A stretch of DNA of 64,000 nucleotides from Nematopogon swammerdamellus (GCA_946902875.1 OX336349.1:9509891-9573890), one strand, 5' to 3'. Shown: positions 47,516 to 57,880, counted from the first letter of the stretch. Notes: generated from the sequence alone by a model not told the origin. Numbers and translations are program-made.

Positions 47516-47519
47516 TAAA

Positions 47520-49145
47520 GTGTGCAAACTGGAAAAATTTCACCTTCTGTATGTAGGTGCAGCATAAATACATTATTGTATTAATGATTCATGATTACAA
47601 TGCTCTGTACGTAATGCTCTGAAATAAATAATGCTTTCCTGTTCTATATTCTGTATAGTTGGTATTATTTGATTCATTAATTTTATAGAATACTCTGAAA
47701 AAGTTGCTAACTAATCAAATAAAATTCTATATTAGATTAGGAGCGGGTTTCCTGTTGCATTGAAGTCTTTTGTTTGACGGGATGAAATTTGGTAATAATA
47801 CTTTTGTAGTATGAACCAGAAGAAGATTTGATATTGAATTTATTCGTTGCTGATTGTGCCTATGTGTATTTTTATAGATGTATGTAATACATTTTACTTA
47901 CGATAGGTAGGTATATACAATTTTTTTAATATGTAACTCGGTTTCGTAAGTAAGAACATATTTAATATACACAGTTTTTCACTGCTTGCTGTGATCAATA
48001 AATTAACAATCTTAATATCATCGTCAGGTTCGCTGGAAGAAATACCGTTTATAGATAAGTCACCACCTTGCCTAGCACGTTGTCATTTTTCTGTTGCCAT
48101 ATACGATTGGAACTTTATGGAAGTAAGAATAAAATTGTCGCTCGGTTCACCGGTCAAGAATGATAGATAAGTATTCTTCTTGAGACTCGCGAGTATAATG
48201 ACTATCATTCAATTATTTTATTAAGGTTATGCACTCACAGATACTACAGTGCTATTATCAATAGGAAAATTTTGCTGTTTGTGCTCTGCGCTATTTATAT
48301 ATCGGTCTACCAGTGATGACGCGCGCTCTTGCATATTATATTATCAATTTACAAATAAACGAAGATTACCCACATTTATTATTTCTGTTACTATAGTTTT
48401 TTCTACCTACTTTAGTTTTGTTATGCGTGAAAATGTATATTTTTCTAGTAGGATCATTGATTTATGGCGTGATCACTAAAACCATTTTTAGTATTATAGA
48501 TGCTTTGAAATACCTATTAATAGTAAGGATAAAATTAGATGTTCTAAAATTGATAGTCATTTGTGTTAGTTTTATTTTAAATACTAGTTTATATCACTTT
48601 TATATTTTCCTTGTTCGGGAGTCGATATTTTTTAGATCTATACTGAAACTTAAATATATGTATTTCCTCAAGAACAAATCACTAAAGTATAAAAAATTTT
48701 ATATTACAAAATAAGTATATATAAAATAATTTTAAAAATATATGTATACTTAAATAAAAAAAATTGTGTTTATAAAACAAAAATATTTTTTTTTAAATAA
48801 AAAAAATATTACTAAATAAATAAATAACTACTTAGAGAATTTGATTCGGTAATTATAGAGTAAATCAAGTTAGAGAGACGGTGCAAGGCTCCGTGCTCCG
48901 GTTTAGTGATCGCACATTTCGGAAGATAGTCAGCCAGGTTGGGTAATGTTTTTCAGAAATTGTTATCAGATATATTTTTATCTTTTAGAATATGTTCCAC
49001 GACCATCTCATTCCAACAATGCCTTCAAACATCATAATTTCAAAATGAATTCGACAGTCACCTCCATTAATCATCAGTACCTGCACGCCCGGTCAATCTA
49101 CGGCTGGCTGCGTCACAATGTATATGAAGGTAAATAGGTATTTAT
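47520..49145. other. AT-rich intergenic DNA
   Basis: A 98-codon frame at 48418-48714 is Ile/Leu/Phe-rich, as AT-rich DNA gives. I see no homology or gene signals. Confidence 0.35.
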
Positions 49146-49149
49146 CAGC

Positions 49150-49290
49150 CACCGTGTTACTGAATGAGTAATGTCGGTAATCCGCGCGCGAGTTCCGCTA
49201 CCGAGCGCGAGCACACGCCGCGGCGCCGCCGCGACGCCACCGCGCCGGGCGGTGTGGACAGTGGAGGCACGGCGCACAAAGGCAACTTTT
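49150..49290. other. CpG-rich patch
   Basis: CACGCCGCGGCGCCGCCGCG and flanking CpG-dense sequence within AT-rich DNA; role unknown. Confidence 0.35.
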
Positions 49291-49730
49291 TGGTATCTGG
49301 CGCGTATAAATGATTCTATTATCAAGGTATTCAATTCTATAGTTTATATTTATAGATGCTGTATGTATATTACCATCTCATCTGTGCCCGTACGTCATAA
49401 CTGGGACTGGGAGGGACGCAGTGGTCATATAATATCCGGGTCTTTAAATTTTGCGGAAGGTCAGACCTCAGGGCGAATTTTAACTTTCCCATTGCAGCCC
49501 AACCCAGTTGAATTGGTCTCTCGACCTCCTTAAGTAGATCTTGTCTGCCAAGTCGTATAATTTGACCGAGATATACCTACATACGTACTCTTTAACCTGT
49601 TCGATTACAAATCACGATTACTTAAATCACTTAACTCATCACTACTCATTACTCATTAGTAAACACAAATGACTTAATTTAACATTAAAATACGAAAAAA
49701 AGTATTTAGAGGGCACATCTAAATTATTTA

Positions 49731-49878
49731 GAGGGGCGTGAATGGGCACCATGGATGGGCACCTGTCAGGCCGGCATGGCATTCGCAACCCCCGCATACG
49801 ACCGAATGTCGATGGGCGTCTTTAGACACCTTATGGGTATCTCGGCGCAATATGTCGCGCTTTCAATAAAAAAAAAAT
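49731..49878 (+). mobile_element. LINE 3' end, short truncated copy with target duplication
   Basis: Encodes the last two dozen residues seen in the 33-kb LINE (GHLSGRHGIRNP) followed by its 3' UTR and an A tail. Flanks ACATCTAAATT (49715-49725) and ACATCTGAATT (49879-49889) differ at one base and look like the target-site duplication. Confidence 0.8.
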
Positions 49879-49904
49879 ACATCTGAATTTCCTCCATCTA
49901 GCTG

Positions 49905-50190
49905 GCATGGATGGCGCCACCGTGCGGCGGGGCCGGCGCGGCGCCTGCCAAGGCAGAGGAGAGCTAGCTCACTCGCGCGCGCGCTGCTGTTGCGTCATCC
50001 TCTCACCCGAGCACGACACGCGGCGCGGCGCGGCGATGCACGCGCACGTACCCACACATTCACATGACTGTGCGTGTGTGCCAACATACACACACACACT
50101 CAACTCTCTGGTTAATGCAGCGCTACGTGCGTGCACCCCGCTCACGCACACACCCACACGCACCGCACAAAATTGCGGAGGCGAGTTCGA
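49905..50190. other. CpG-rich, CA-rich island
   Basis: GGCGCCACCGTGCGGCGGGG followed by CG- and CA-rich simple sequence. The open frames on both strands are compositional. Confidence 0.35.
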
Positions 50191-50684
50191 CAATTCACAT
50201 TGTCAAAGCTTAATCAGACTTGATTGATGATAGCTGACCAAGCCAAGAAACGACAAATGGATAATAAATTTCGACGATTAAGTCGGTACGTAATCTTGAT
50301 CGATTAGACGTAGCGATCGTGCCGGCTCACTAATTATACTTTGGGAAATGATAAAAAATCGTTTGTTTCGTCGATAAAAATACCAAATTGCCTAATCAGT
50401 ACAGGAGCCAAGTGGAAACGTTCCGTAATCCAAAGAGCGTCAAATGCAAGCGGTTAATCTTGTATGCTTATTTTTGCTCAAACTAATCAACTTTGTACAA
50501 TAAATTGTGCAACATGTTTCAGTGTTGATGTAACTAGTCGTAAATCAATTGGCTTGGCGCTGGTTCTGGGAGTAATTGAGCGCAGCAACGATAGTTACAA
50601 TCGACTTACATACAATAGACAGAGTGGTCGCGAACTGTCGCCTGTCGCAAGAGTGATCTGCTTGGACGATCTTCAATTCTTCAC
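50191..50684. other. left flank of the Transib insertion
   Basis: No supported gene. The 86-codon frame at 50464-50724 runs into the transposon and is not a gene as it stands. Confidence 0.35.
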
Positions 50685-50689
50685 CGGCG
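50685..50689. repeat. target-site duplication CGGCG (left)
   Basis: Matches CGGCG at 55122-55126. A 5-bp GC-rich duplication is characteristic of Transib elements. Confidence 0.85.
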
Positions 50690-51724
50690 CACAGTGGTCC
50701 GAGATTGAAAAAAAGTGGACATAGGACCTACGACGTAAATACGATCCAAGTTTTGGGCTTAATGTCTACAGGCAATTGAATTATGACGTTGTGTATCAGA
50801 TGAGTCCTAATATGTTACTATTACTTCGAGAAAAAAAATATTTATAAAATTTTTGTATGGAGAAAATTACATTTTATTGAATATCTCAAAAACATATCTT
50901 CGTATATGTCTAAAACTTTGTACACGGAAAGATGAGAAGGTGGTCTATCATACATATAAGAAATAGCTGCTACCTTTTATAAAATCAGGAGAAAAAAATT
51001 ATATGCTAAAAAAAATTAATTATTTTTTTCTCACATATACTAGTATAATATATCAGTACACATTTATAACTCAGAATACTAGAAGGTTAAGAAGGTGGTT
51101 TATAATATTTAAAAAAAAGTTATCTCTATGAACTCCATGATAATTTTGTTTTTATATTTTCATTAAAAAATCACTTTTAAAATGTTTTGAAGTAACTTTG
51201 TTTGTACCTTTACAACATAGAATATTGGTAACGTAGAAGGTAGTTTATCATCCATCACACATAAAAAAATACTGACATGTACTGAATGTTTCTCTTATGA
51301 GAAAGAATTCGTTATTTAGATTTTTTAAAATCTCATAGTTTTTCGCTGTATACTTTAGTATACTTAAAGGTTGACCTTGTATATTATGGATTTATAAAAA
51401 AACACTGATATGTCTTGGAATTCTGAGAGCAAACCTTTCATTGTAGTTTATAAAACAAAAATAATATAAATTGTTTTTAGAAGTCTTTTCGAATACACCA
51501 TCATAATGCAGGATACTCCAGGTTACTTTAATACGAACCGCTCAAAATATAAGTATGTTGTATGGATTTAAAATAGAACATATACTAACAAAAAATACAA
51601 AGAGCGGTTTCGTATGAAACCTTGTCAAAACGCGTGTGATCTGTATGAAAAAAAAAACAATACTATTATTGAAAATAATTATCATTATGTCAACTCGTGT
51701 TTTAAATTCGTAGTGACTTACTTA

Positions 51725-53815
51725 TCAGTTTATGCTAAAGGATCCTGGATGTTGGCTTCTTCCACCTCTAATACTTGTGTCAACATCAAAAGAACACGTT
51801 TCCTCTTCTTCTGACACAAGCATGCCTAATGCTTCAGGAAACATATCCAACTTTGTGAGTTTTGTGTATCGTGGTCGGATGTGTGAAAGGACAGGATCAG
51901 ACGAAAGAAGAAAGTTGTGAAGTATGTCTTCATTGGTGTCTTCTTGCCGATTTTCTGGTGTGATGTTCCCTTATGTACCGGAAATCTTTATTTCGAGCTT
52001 CAGATGCCTCTTCTGATAGTTTTCCGATTGGTGTGTGCGAGAAATGCTTGATTATTTCTGCCCCGTGAATTAGAACCTTATGCAAACTTGCTGGCATGTA
52101 GTACCATTCGTAGAGCGAGACATAAATGTGGGCTGTTTCTTTCGCGTACACTTCAAATTTGGCTGTATTGACTTGTTTTCCAGAGTTTATAACTTGCAGT
52201 AAGACCGCTATTCTCCGAATTAGGTTTTAATTTATTCCAGTGATTTCAGCAGATAAGGTGTAATTTCTGAAAAATTTTCTCGCTGTATTGCCATTATTAG
52301 TAGAGCCTGATCCTTGTTTTATTATATCCACTAAAATTCCCATTTTGTCGCGAAAGTCTGTTATCAATTTATCGTTTCTTGCTTTCTTCAAATCTTTATG
52401 CTCTTCATGGCGCACTCTCCATTCTTTGAACTCCATATTGTACGAGATATGGAGTAAACACTCCATACACCGTATCCACAGATGGAGCGTGGAGAGCCCG
52501 TACTTGTAAAAGTCGGTTTTTAGTACTCTGTTTGAATGAATATCTAATTTATTCATTTGACTTGGCGTTGCGCCACAAATGTTGCACGTAGATGCTGCAG
52601 TATCTGTTAGTGTACTTGTCACTTTTCCATCTATCATTGTCATAACTAGTTCATGTTTTATTGTTTTAACCTCGTGCGTTGTTGGATTGATATTTCTTAT
52701 TTCTTCTTCCACTCTGTTAGTTTCCATTTTTATTAATTCTGCAGATTCTTTCACAAATTGAAATTTATAGGTCTGCAGTAGTGTGTTGAAGAAGGCCTTG
52801 GATTTTCCCAAAGTATTTCGTCATTATTAACCAGTTTCAAGGGAACTAAACTTGTCATAAAAACTGACGAGTCAGAGATGTTTTCTTCAGTGGAAGTTCC
52901 TACGAACCCTTGGCTGTACATGCTTTGGCCAGATGCTCCGTCTAGACCCCACTTGCTCAATAGGACGCAAGAAGTTACGTTTTCAGGCACATGACAAACT
53001 TTCATTATTCTTTTCGTGGTTAAATCTAACAATGATTGTAACTTTATTTGTACTATGTCGTCATTTATTATTATATCTTCTTCAGGAGGATAGCACTCTT
53101 TTTTCGCTTCTAAGATTTTATGGTATGATGGAAACTGATTTGCATCCTGAGCGATACCTGATATGCGCAGTACTCCGTATTGCCATTTTGACAAACCTAA
53201 AGTTGTATGCAGTGCCAATGCATTATCAGGTGAGAGTTCATTCTTTGTTTGTTTCGAGTTGAATAGCATTTCTTTAATTCTCGCGATATCTTGAGGATAC
53301 TCTATTAGATGTGTTAGAATCTTAGCGAGATCCATATTTCCTTCCGACTTCATTTTATTTACACAAGCTAATACGAGTTCAGATTCCGTGTAACCGGACA
53401 ATGGATCTATGCGTCTTTTTTTCTGTTTAATAGAGAGCTCATCAAATGGCTTTCGACCAACCTTTGGAGTTGAAGTTGTTAAAGTAGACGCCCCGGGTGA
53501 TGTTTGCTCAGGAGGTACATTTTCTGCTTCTAATACTTCGAGATCTCCAATATTCCCACTAATCGGCCACTGAACTTCAGATGATAACCAGTCGGTATTT
53601 TTAAGATAGAACTTAGATTCTATTCGAGATGCTTCAATCCACTTTTTATTACATTTAACGCAGAACCACTTCACAAAATTTTGTAGATTTTTCACACACT
53701 CATCGGATAAGTTTGTGTCGAGTCTCAGTTTAATAGCTTCGAACAGATCGTTTGAATTTTTATTCAATTGTTTGTAAAGTTGGTAAACGTCAAGGTAGAT
53801 AGTTAAACTTTCCAT
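51725..53815 (-). pseudogene. Transib transposase (RAG1-core-like), broken
   Basis: Minus-strand coding region of roughly 690 codons in pieces. 53815-52751 encodes the N-terminal 354 residues. It carries a CVKC cysteine pair (WFCVKCNKKW) and the first catalytic aspartate at residue 292 (WGLDGASGQS). A single-base frameshift near 52760 moves to 52811-52227, holding the second aspartate (MIDGK, residue 61 of that piece) and the CNICGAT zinc motif. An in-frame TAA at 52227-52229 interrupts it. The same frame resumes (YVSLYEWYYMPASLHKVLIHG, SEEASEARNK, where the third acidic residue is expected). A second frameshift near 51930-51955 precedes the C-terminus, whose stop is at 51725-51727. RAG1-family DDE transposases cut by hairpin formation. 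This copy should be inactive unless the breaks are assembly errors. Confidence 0.9.
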
Positions 53816-54310
53816 GTTGGGCCTATATTTAAACCTTTTATCATTTTACTTCACTTCGGAAACTTCACTTCCCTTATAAATGTAGTAATAAACAGAATTT
53901 AACGAAAATTATGTCACTACCGAGCGACATGTGTATTAAGCGAAAGTTTGATAGAAACTGAACAGGGTTAGATAGTTCGTGCGTAACTACAAAACAACCC
54001 GATGTACAACACATACGATGACATTACTGCTCATGCAAGCGCTCCGATTGGCTGGATTTGCCAGCACTTGGATTAGCATTTTTTGTTAGTATGTGTTCTA
54101 TTTTAAATCCATACAACATACTTATATCTTGAGCGGTTCGTATTAAAGTAACCTGGAGTATCCTGCATTATGATGGTGTATTCGAAGAGACTTCTAAAAA
54201 CAATTTATATTATTTTTGTTTTATAAACTACAATGAAATGTTTGCTCTCAGAATTCCAAGACATATCAGTGTTTTTTTATAAATCCATAATATACAAGGT
54301 CAACCTTTAA

Positions 54311-54444
54311 GGCCCACTTGCACCAACACGAATTTAAGATATAAACCAGTTTAACTCGTTAAGCTAGCACCCGTTGACGTGGGAACCGCGTTTAAATCCA
54401 TAACTCGCTACTTAACTCTAAACTCGTGTTGGTGCAAGTGGGCC
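54311..54444. mobile_element. Harbinger-type MITE, 134 bp, inside the Transib right arm
   Basis: Inverted ends GGCCCACTTGCACCAACACG and CGTGTTGGTGCAAGTGGGCC, flanked by TAA (54308-54310, 54445-54447). The left Transib arm shows the empty site with one TAA. The 3-bp TWA duplication is typical of PIF/Harbinger. It contains one Su(H)-consensus CGTGGGAA (54378-54385). Confidence 0.9.
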
Positions 54445-55121
54445 TAAGTATACTAAAGTATACAGCGAAAAACTATGACATTTTTTAAAATCTAAATAAC
54501 GAATTATTTTTCATAAGAGAAACATTCAGTAGATGTCAGTATTTTTTTATGTGTGATGGATGATAAACTACCTTCTACGTTACCAATATTCTATGTTGTA
54601 AAGGTACAAACAAAGTTACTTCAAAACATTTTAAAAGTGATTTTTTAATGAAAATATAAAAACAAAATTATCATGGAGTTCATAGAGATAACTTTTTTTT
54701 TAATATTATAAACCACCTTCTTAACCTTCTAGTATTCTGAGTTATAAATGTGTACTGATATATTATACTAGTATATGTGAGAAAAAAATAATTAATTTTT
54801 TTTAGCATATAATTTTTTTCTCCTGATTTTATAAAAGGTAGCAGCTATTTCTTATATGTATGATAGACCACCTTCTCATCTTTCCGTGTACAAATTTATA
54901 GACATATACGAAGATATGTTTTTGAGATATTCAATAAAATGTAATTTTCTCCATACAAAAATTTTATAAATATTTTTTTTCTCGAAGTAATAGTAACATA
55001 TTAGGACTCATCTGATACACAACGTCATAATTCAATTGCCTGTAGACATTAAGCCCAAAACTTGGATCGTATTTACGTCGTAGGTCCTATGTCCACTTTT
55101 TTTCAATCTCGGACCACTGTG

Positions 55122-55126
55122 CGGCG
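55122..55126. repeat. target-site duplication CGGCG (right)
   Basis: Partner of 50685-50689. Confidence 0.85.
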
Positions 55127-55440
55127 GCGCCGCCGCGACCCGCTGAGCTGGAGGCGTTGTGCAAGGCACACGATGAAAGGATTGATCGACAATTTGATCG
55201 GAATTTTTTTGTGACTAGTTGGCAAATGATTACGAATCCATATTGGAAAGTGTGAAAATTTGGATTACCTACCTACTTAGATTAGTAGGTAGGTAGTCAA
55301 TATAGTGAGACATTTAAAATGTTTTTTTTTTAATTACCTTATAATAAGTAATCTAAGACAATGTAATCTAAAATAATATTTTTGATATGATATCCTTTTA
55401 ACAATGATATGCCACATGCCTAATCATAATTTTTTTTCGC
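55127..55440. other. right flank of the Transib insertion
   Basis: A short open stretch (55127-55255) reads PPRPAELEALCKAHDERID and ends at TGA 55253-55255. It may be chance, or part of an exon the transposon interrupted. Confidence 0.3.
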
Positions 55441-56010
55441 TTATGTATCACCTGAACTTTTTGTGTTGCAAAACACACGGTCTCGGAGACACATCAGCAA
55501 CCCTTGAAAATTAAAAAATAATTTGAGCTTAGTTAAAGGCGTTGGGGGACGGAGTTTATTTTTTATTTAGCCATCCCCGACGCCTTTAATTAAATACATG
55601 GAATTGATTTTTGAATTTTTAAGGGTTGCTTATGTGTCGGGGTTCTATAAAATTGTAATTTAACTTTATTTGAAGCTTTTGAAGAGCCGTAATTTAAACT
55701 TGCAATAATTTTGTTAGGTTACGTTAGTTTACAAGTACATAAATTCGTTTTATAATAATCTTCTTTATTTACTTAAAGATGACGAGTGCAAGTGTAATAA
55801 ACTTTCATTTTACACCAGAGATCCCTTCACCAATTAGGAAAAGTGTTGATGATCTTTGAATCGGCTGACCTGATCTTCACCAAACGTAGCTAAGAACCAT
55901 GCATGTTAAACCATATTTTTAATAAAAAAAAATCCGCATCCAAATCGGCCCATCCGTTGGGAGCTATGATTCCACACACAGATACACATTGGTACGGAAA
56001 CAATACCCTA
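55440..56010. repeat. dispersed repeat D (GACGCCTTTAA palindrome)
   Basis: GTTAAAGGCGTTGGGGGACG opposite CCCCGACGCCTTTAATTAA forms a hairpin near 55534-55595, then GTGTCGGGGTTC. Downstream, ATCGGCCCATCCGTTGGGAG and ACACACAGATACACA are typical of the family. Related copies lie at 59570-59935 and 63545-64000. Confidence 0.65.
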
Positions 56011-56580
56011 AATACAGATTAAATAATATGTCTAAGTAATTTATTTTGTAATACTACCTACCCTATCAGCGTCATAATCAAGCAAATTAACTGTGGAATT
56101 ATTATTTGCATATTTGTAAAACTAAATGCGACTTAACTAAAATAATCGGCCAGAATTACAAACAAAACAAAGTCTTCAATCGGAAATGTTGATAAATAAG
56201 GAAAATTGTATTATGAAAATGAACAACATGATGCGTCACTGACAGCACGCCGCACAGTGTACTCAGAGATAACTAAGAATATTTTGCAGTAGCTCCAGTC
56301 AGCGAAAACATCGTCATCTAGAGAAGGCCTCGTCAGCAATAGTTCCCAGATAACATAGACGGCGGGCGCCGCGACCAGTAGTGCAGTGGCTTCGACAACC
56401 GCGCGCGCCGTGACTAATGCCGACGATTACTTCGCCGCACTCGAAAAAGAATGTCACCGCTTTAGTAGGCGCGCGGATTGTTTATCGCACCGCGCGCGCA
56501 CGCGCGCTGCTCCGCGCGTGCACCTCTCGCCTCCGCGAGCCGCGCGCGCCGCCTCCGCGCGCCGCCACACCGCCACCCCG
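56011..56580 (+). promoter_or_regulatory. upstream region of the bHLH gene
   Basis: Changes from AT-rich to strongly CpG-rich at about 56360. Frames on both strands at 56386-56900 are compositional. No further exact Su(H) site seen before 56654. Confidence 0.5.
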
Positions 56581-56614
56581 CCCCGCCCCGCCCCGGCCGC
56601 GCCGCGCCCGCACG

Positions 56615-56686
56615 GCAGCTGCTCACCCGCGCCCCGCACAGGTGGCCGCGCGCTGTGGGAACTCGCCGACTCCGTGCGTTCCCACG
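56615..56686 (+). promoter_or_regulatory. SPS+A Notch-response module of the bHLH promoter
   Basis: Head-to-head Su(H) sites TGTGGGAA (56654-56661) and TTCCCACG (56679-56686) are separated by 17 bp, the spacing of Su(H) paired sites in Notch targets. Two proneural A-type E-boxes matching RCAGSTG precede them: GCAGCTG (56615-56621) and ACAGGTG (56638-56644). This SPS+A code drives synergistic activation by Notch/Su(H) and Achaete-Scute/Daughterless in fly E(spl) genes. The module ends 20 bp before the TATA box. Confidence 0.92.
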
Positions 56687-56706
56687 ATCGCGAGCTCCGC
56701 TCCCTC

Positions 56707-56713
56707 TATAAAA
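56707..56713 (+). promoter_or_regulatory. TATA box of the bHLH gene
   Basis: TATAAAA 111 bp upstream of the start codon. Transcription should begin near 56738, giving an 80-nt 5' UTR, the same layout as in the Bearded-type gene. Confidence 0.85.
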
Positions 56714-56817
56714 ACCCCCGCCACAGACCGCGGAGCGCATTCCGTGCTCGACGCTCGACACGTACGCAACGCGACTCTCGCTCGTTCTTTACATTTTATT
56801 AGTTTGACGTTTACGAC

Positions 56818-57471
56818 ATGTCCTACGAGATGGCGTATACGATCGCGGATGACATGGGCCCGCAGCCCGTCTCGCGCACCTACCAGTACCGTAAAGTGAT
56901 GAAGCCGATGCTGGAGCGCAAGCGGCGCGCTCGCATCAACCGCTGCCTCGACGAGCTCAAGGAGCTGATGGTGACCGCGCTGCAGTCTGAGGGCGAGAAC
57001 GTCTCCAAGCTCGAGAAGGCCGACATCCTCGAGCTGACCGTGCGTCACCTTCACAAGCTGAGGAAGCAGCGCCGGCTCGCCGCCAACCCGGTGGTGGACG
57101 CGGACCGGTTCCGCGCCGGCTTCACGCACGCCGCCAACGAGGTGTCGCGCTGCCTCGCCTCCATCCCCGGCGTGGACGTGAGGCTCGGCACGCAGCTTAT
57201 GACCCACCTCGGCCACAAGCTGAACGACATGGAGCGGTACCCTGGAGCGACTGTCGGTGCCGGCTACGCGTCTCCCGCGCCCGCCGACACTCCGCCGGCG
57301 AGCCCGCCCAGCCCGGCGCCCTCCAGCTCCTCGGGCTACTCGTCGCCGTCTCCTCCGCCGTCGCCGGCCTCCTCCGCCTCGGCCTCGCTCTACTCAGCAC
57401 CGCTCGACTGCTCGACCGCGAGCCTCATGCGGCACGCGGCGCGCGCACAATCCGTCTGGAGACCCTGGTGA
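56818..57471 (+). CDS. E(spl)mgamma-HLH-like: Enhancer of split bHLH-Orange repressor (HES family)
   Basis: A 217-residue, single-exon protein. The bHLH domain spans about 24-82. Its basic region [14 protein letters not shown] has the proline (P30) that marks Hairy/E(spl) proteins and the ERxR DNA contact. Helix 2 contains [11 protein letters not shown]. The Orange domain follows at about 96-136 ([16 protein letters not shown] ... GTQLMTHLG). A Ser/Pro/Ala-rich linker runs from 145 to 195, and the C-terminal WRPW at 214-217 recruits Groucho. Family members bind CACGTG/CACGCG boxes and repress proneural genes in Notch-receiving cells. The [21 protein letters not shown] start and [11 protein letters not shown] helix are closest to fly mgamma/mbeta from memory; exact orthology is uncertain. 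Start: first ATG in the transcript with a matching reading frame. Confidence 0.98.
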   Translation: MSYEMAYTIADDMGPQPVSRTYQYRKVMKPMLERKRRARINRCLDELKELMVTALQSEGENVSKLEKADILELTVRHLHKLRKQRRLAANPVVDADRFRAGFTHAANEVSRCLASIPGVDVRLGTQLMTHLGHKLNDMERYPGATVGAGYASPAPADTPPASPPSPAPSSSSGYSSPSPPPSPASSASASLYSAPLDCSTASLMRHAARAQSVWRPW

Positions 57472-57594
57472 GCGCCGAGCTCTCCACTACATCGCACCGC
57501 CGCCGACACGAGGATCTCTTCGTTGCCATCTGTTACAAGCACCGCAAGAATCTAAATGTTATTTGAATCGTGTTCCGGCGGATCTCAATGTCCA

Positions 57595-57768
57595 GTCTTC
57601 CACTAGTTGTTAGGGTTAGTTTCGAGCGAATTGTTTTGTTGTTGATGTTGTAAACATAGAAGTAACGACAACGCTAGACTTATCATTGAGGATCTCAAGC
57701 TTTACTTAGGATTACGATAGTTGTACGGTTCAAGCTTTAATAGATTAATGTTTAAAATTGTATGTGAT
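57595..57768 (+). promoter_or_regulatory. 3' UTR microRNA sites of the bHLH gene
   Basis: GY box GTCTTCC at 57595-57601 (followed by A, an 8-mer miR-7 seed match). Brd boxes AGCTTTA are at 57698-57704 and 57733-57739. A K box TGTGAT is at 57763-57768. The same three box classes occur in the Bearded-type gene. Confidence 0.88.
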
Positions 57769-57880
57769 ATAGTCTAAAGAAAATAAGATATTGACTGAAG
57801 AAGCCGGCAAGGTCATTCATGTTGTTGTTTTATATGTTGATGATAACAATTCACAACCAATGGAAAATGGCAAGACGTAA

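Larger units (their letters stand above)
50690..55121 (-). mobile_element. Transib DNA transposon, 4.4 kb, long terminal inverted repeats
   Basis: Ends read CACAGTGGTCCGAGATTG (50690) and its reverse complement at 55104-55121. The first seven bases equal the V(D)J signal heptamer. A poly-A nonamer-like tract follows after 12 bases. Left arm 50690-51596 and right arm about 54078-55121 are more than 99% alike over the parts I compared, apart from a 134-bp MITE plus its 3-bp target duplication in the right arm. Flanking CGGCG duplications and the RAG1-like transposase inside settle the superfamily. Confidence 0.93.

Noticed and set aside
48418..48714. 98-codon hydrophobic frame
   Set aside because: Ile/Phe/Leu/Lys-rich product of AT-rich DNA with no gene signals.
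51028..51035. TTCTCACA Su(H)-type match in the Transib arm
   Set aside because: Mirrored in the other arm and part of the transposon; the weaker YGTGAGAA form is at chance frequency in the window.
56386..57216. Several frames on both strands around the bHLH promoter and CDS
   Set aside because: Arg/Pro/Ala-rich products of CpG-rich DNA overlapping the SPS module and the true bHLH frame.
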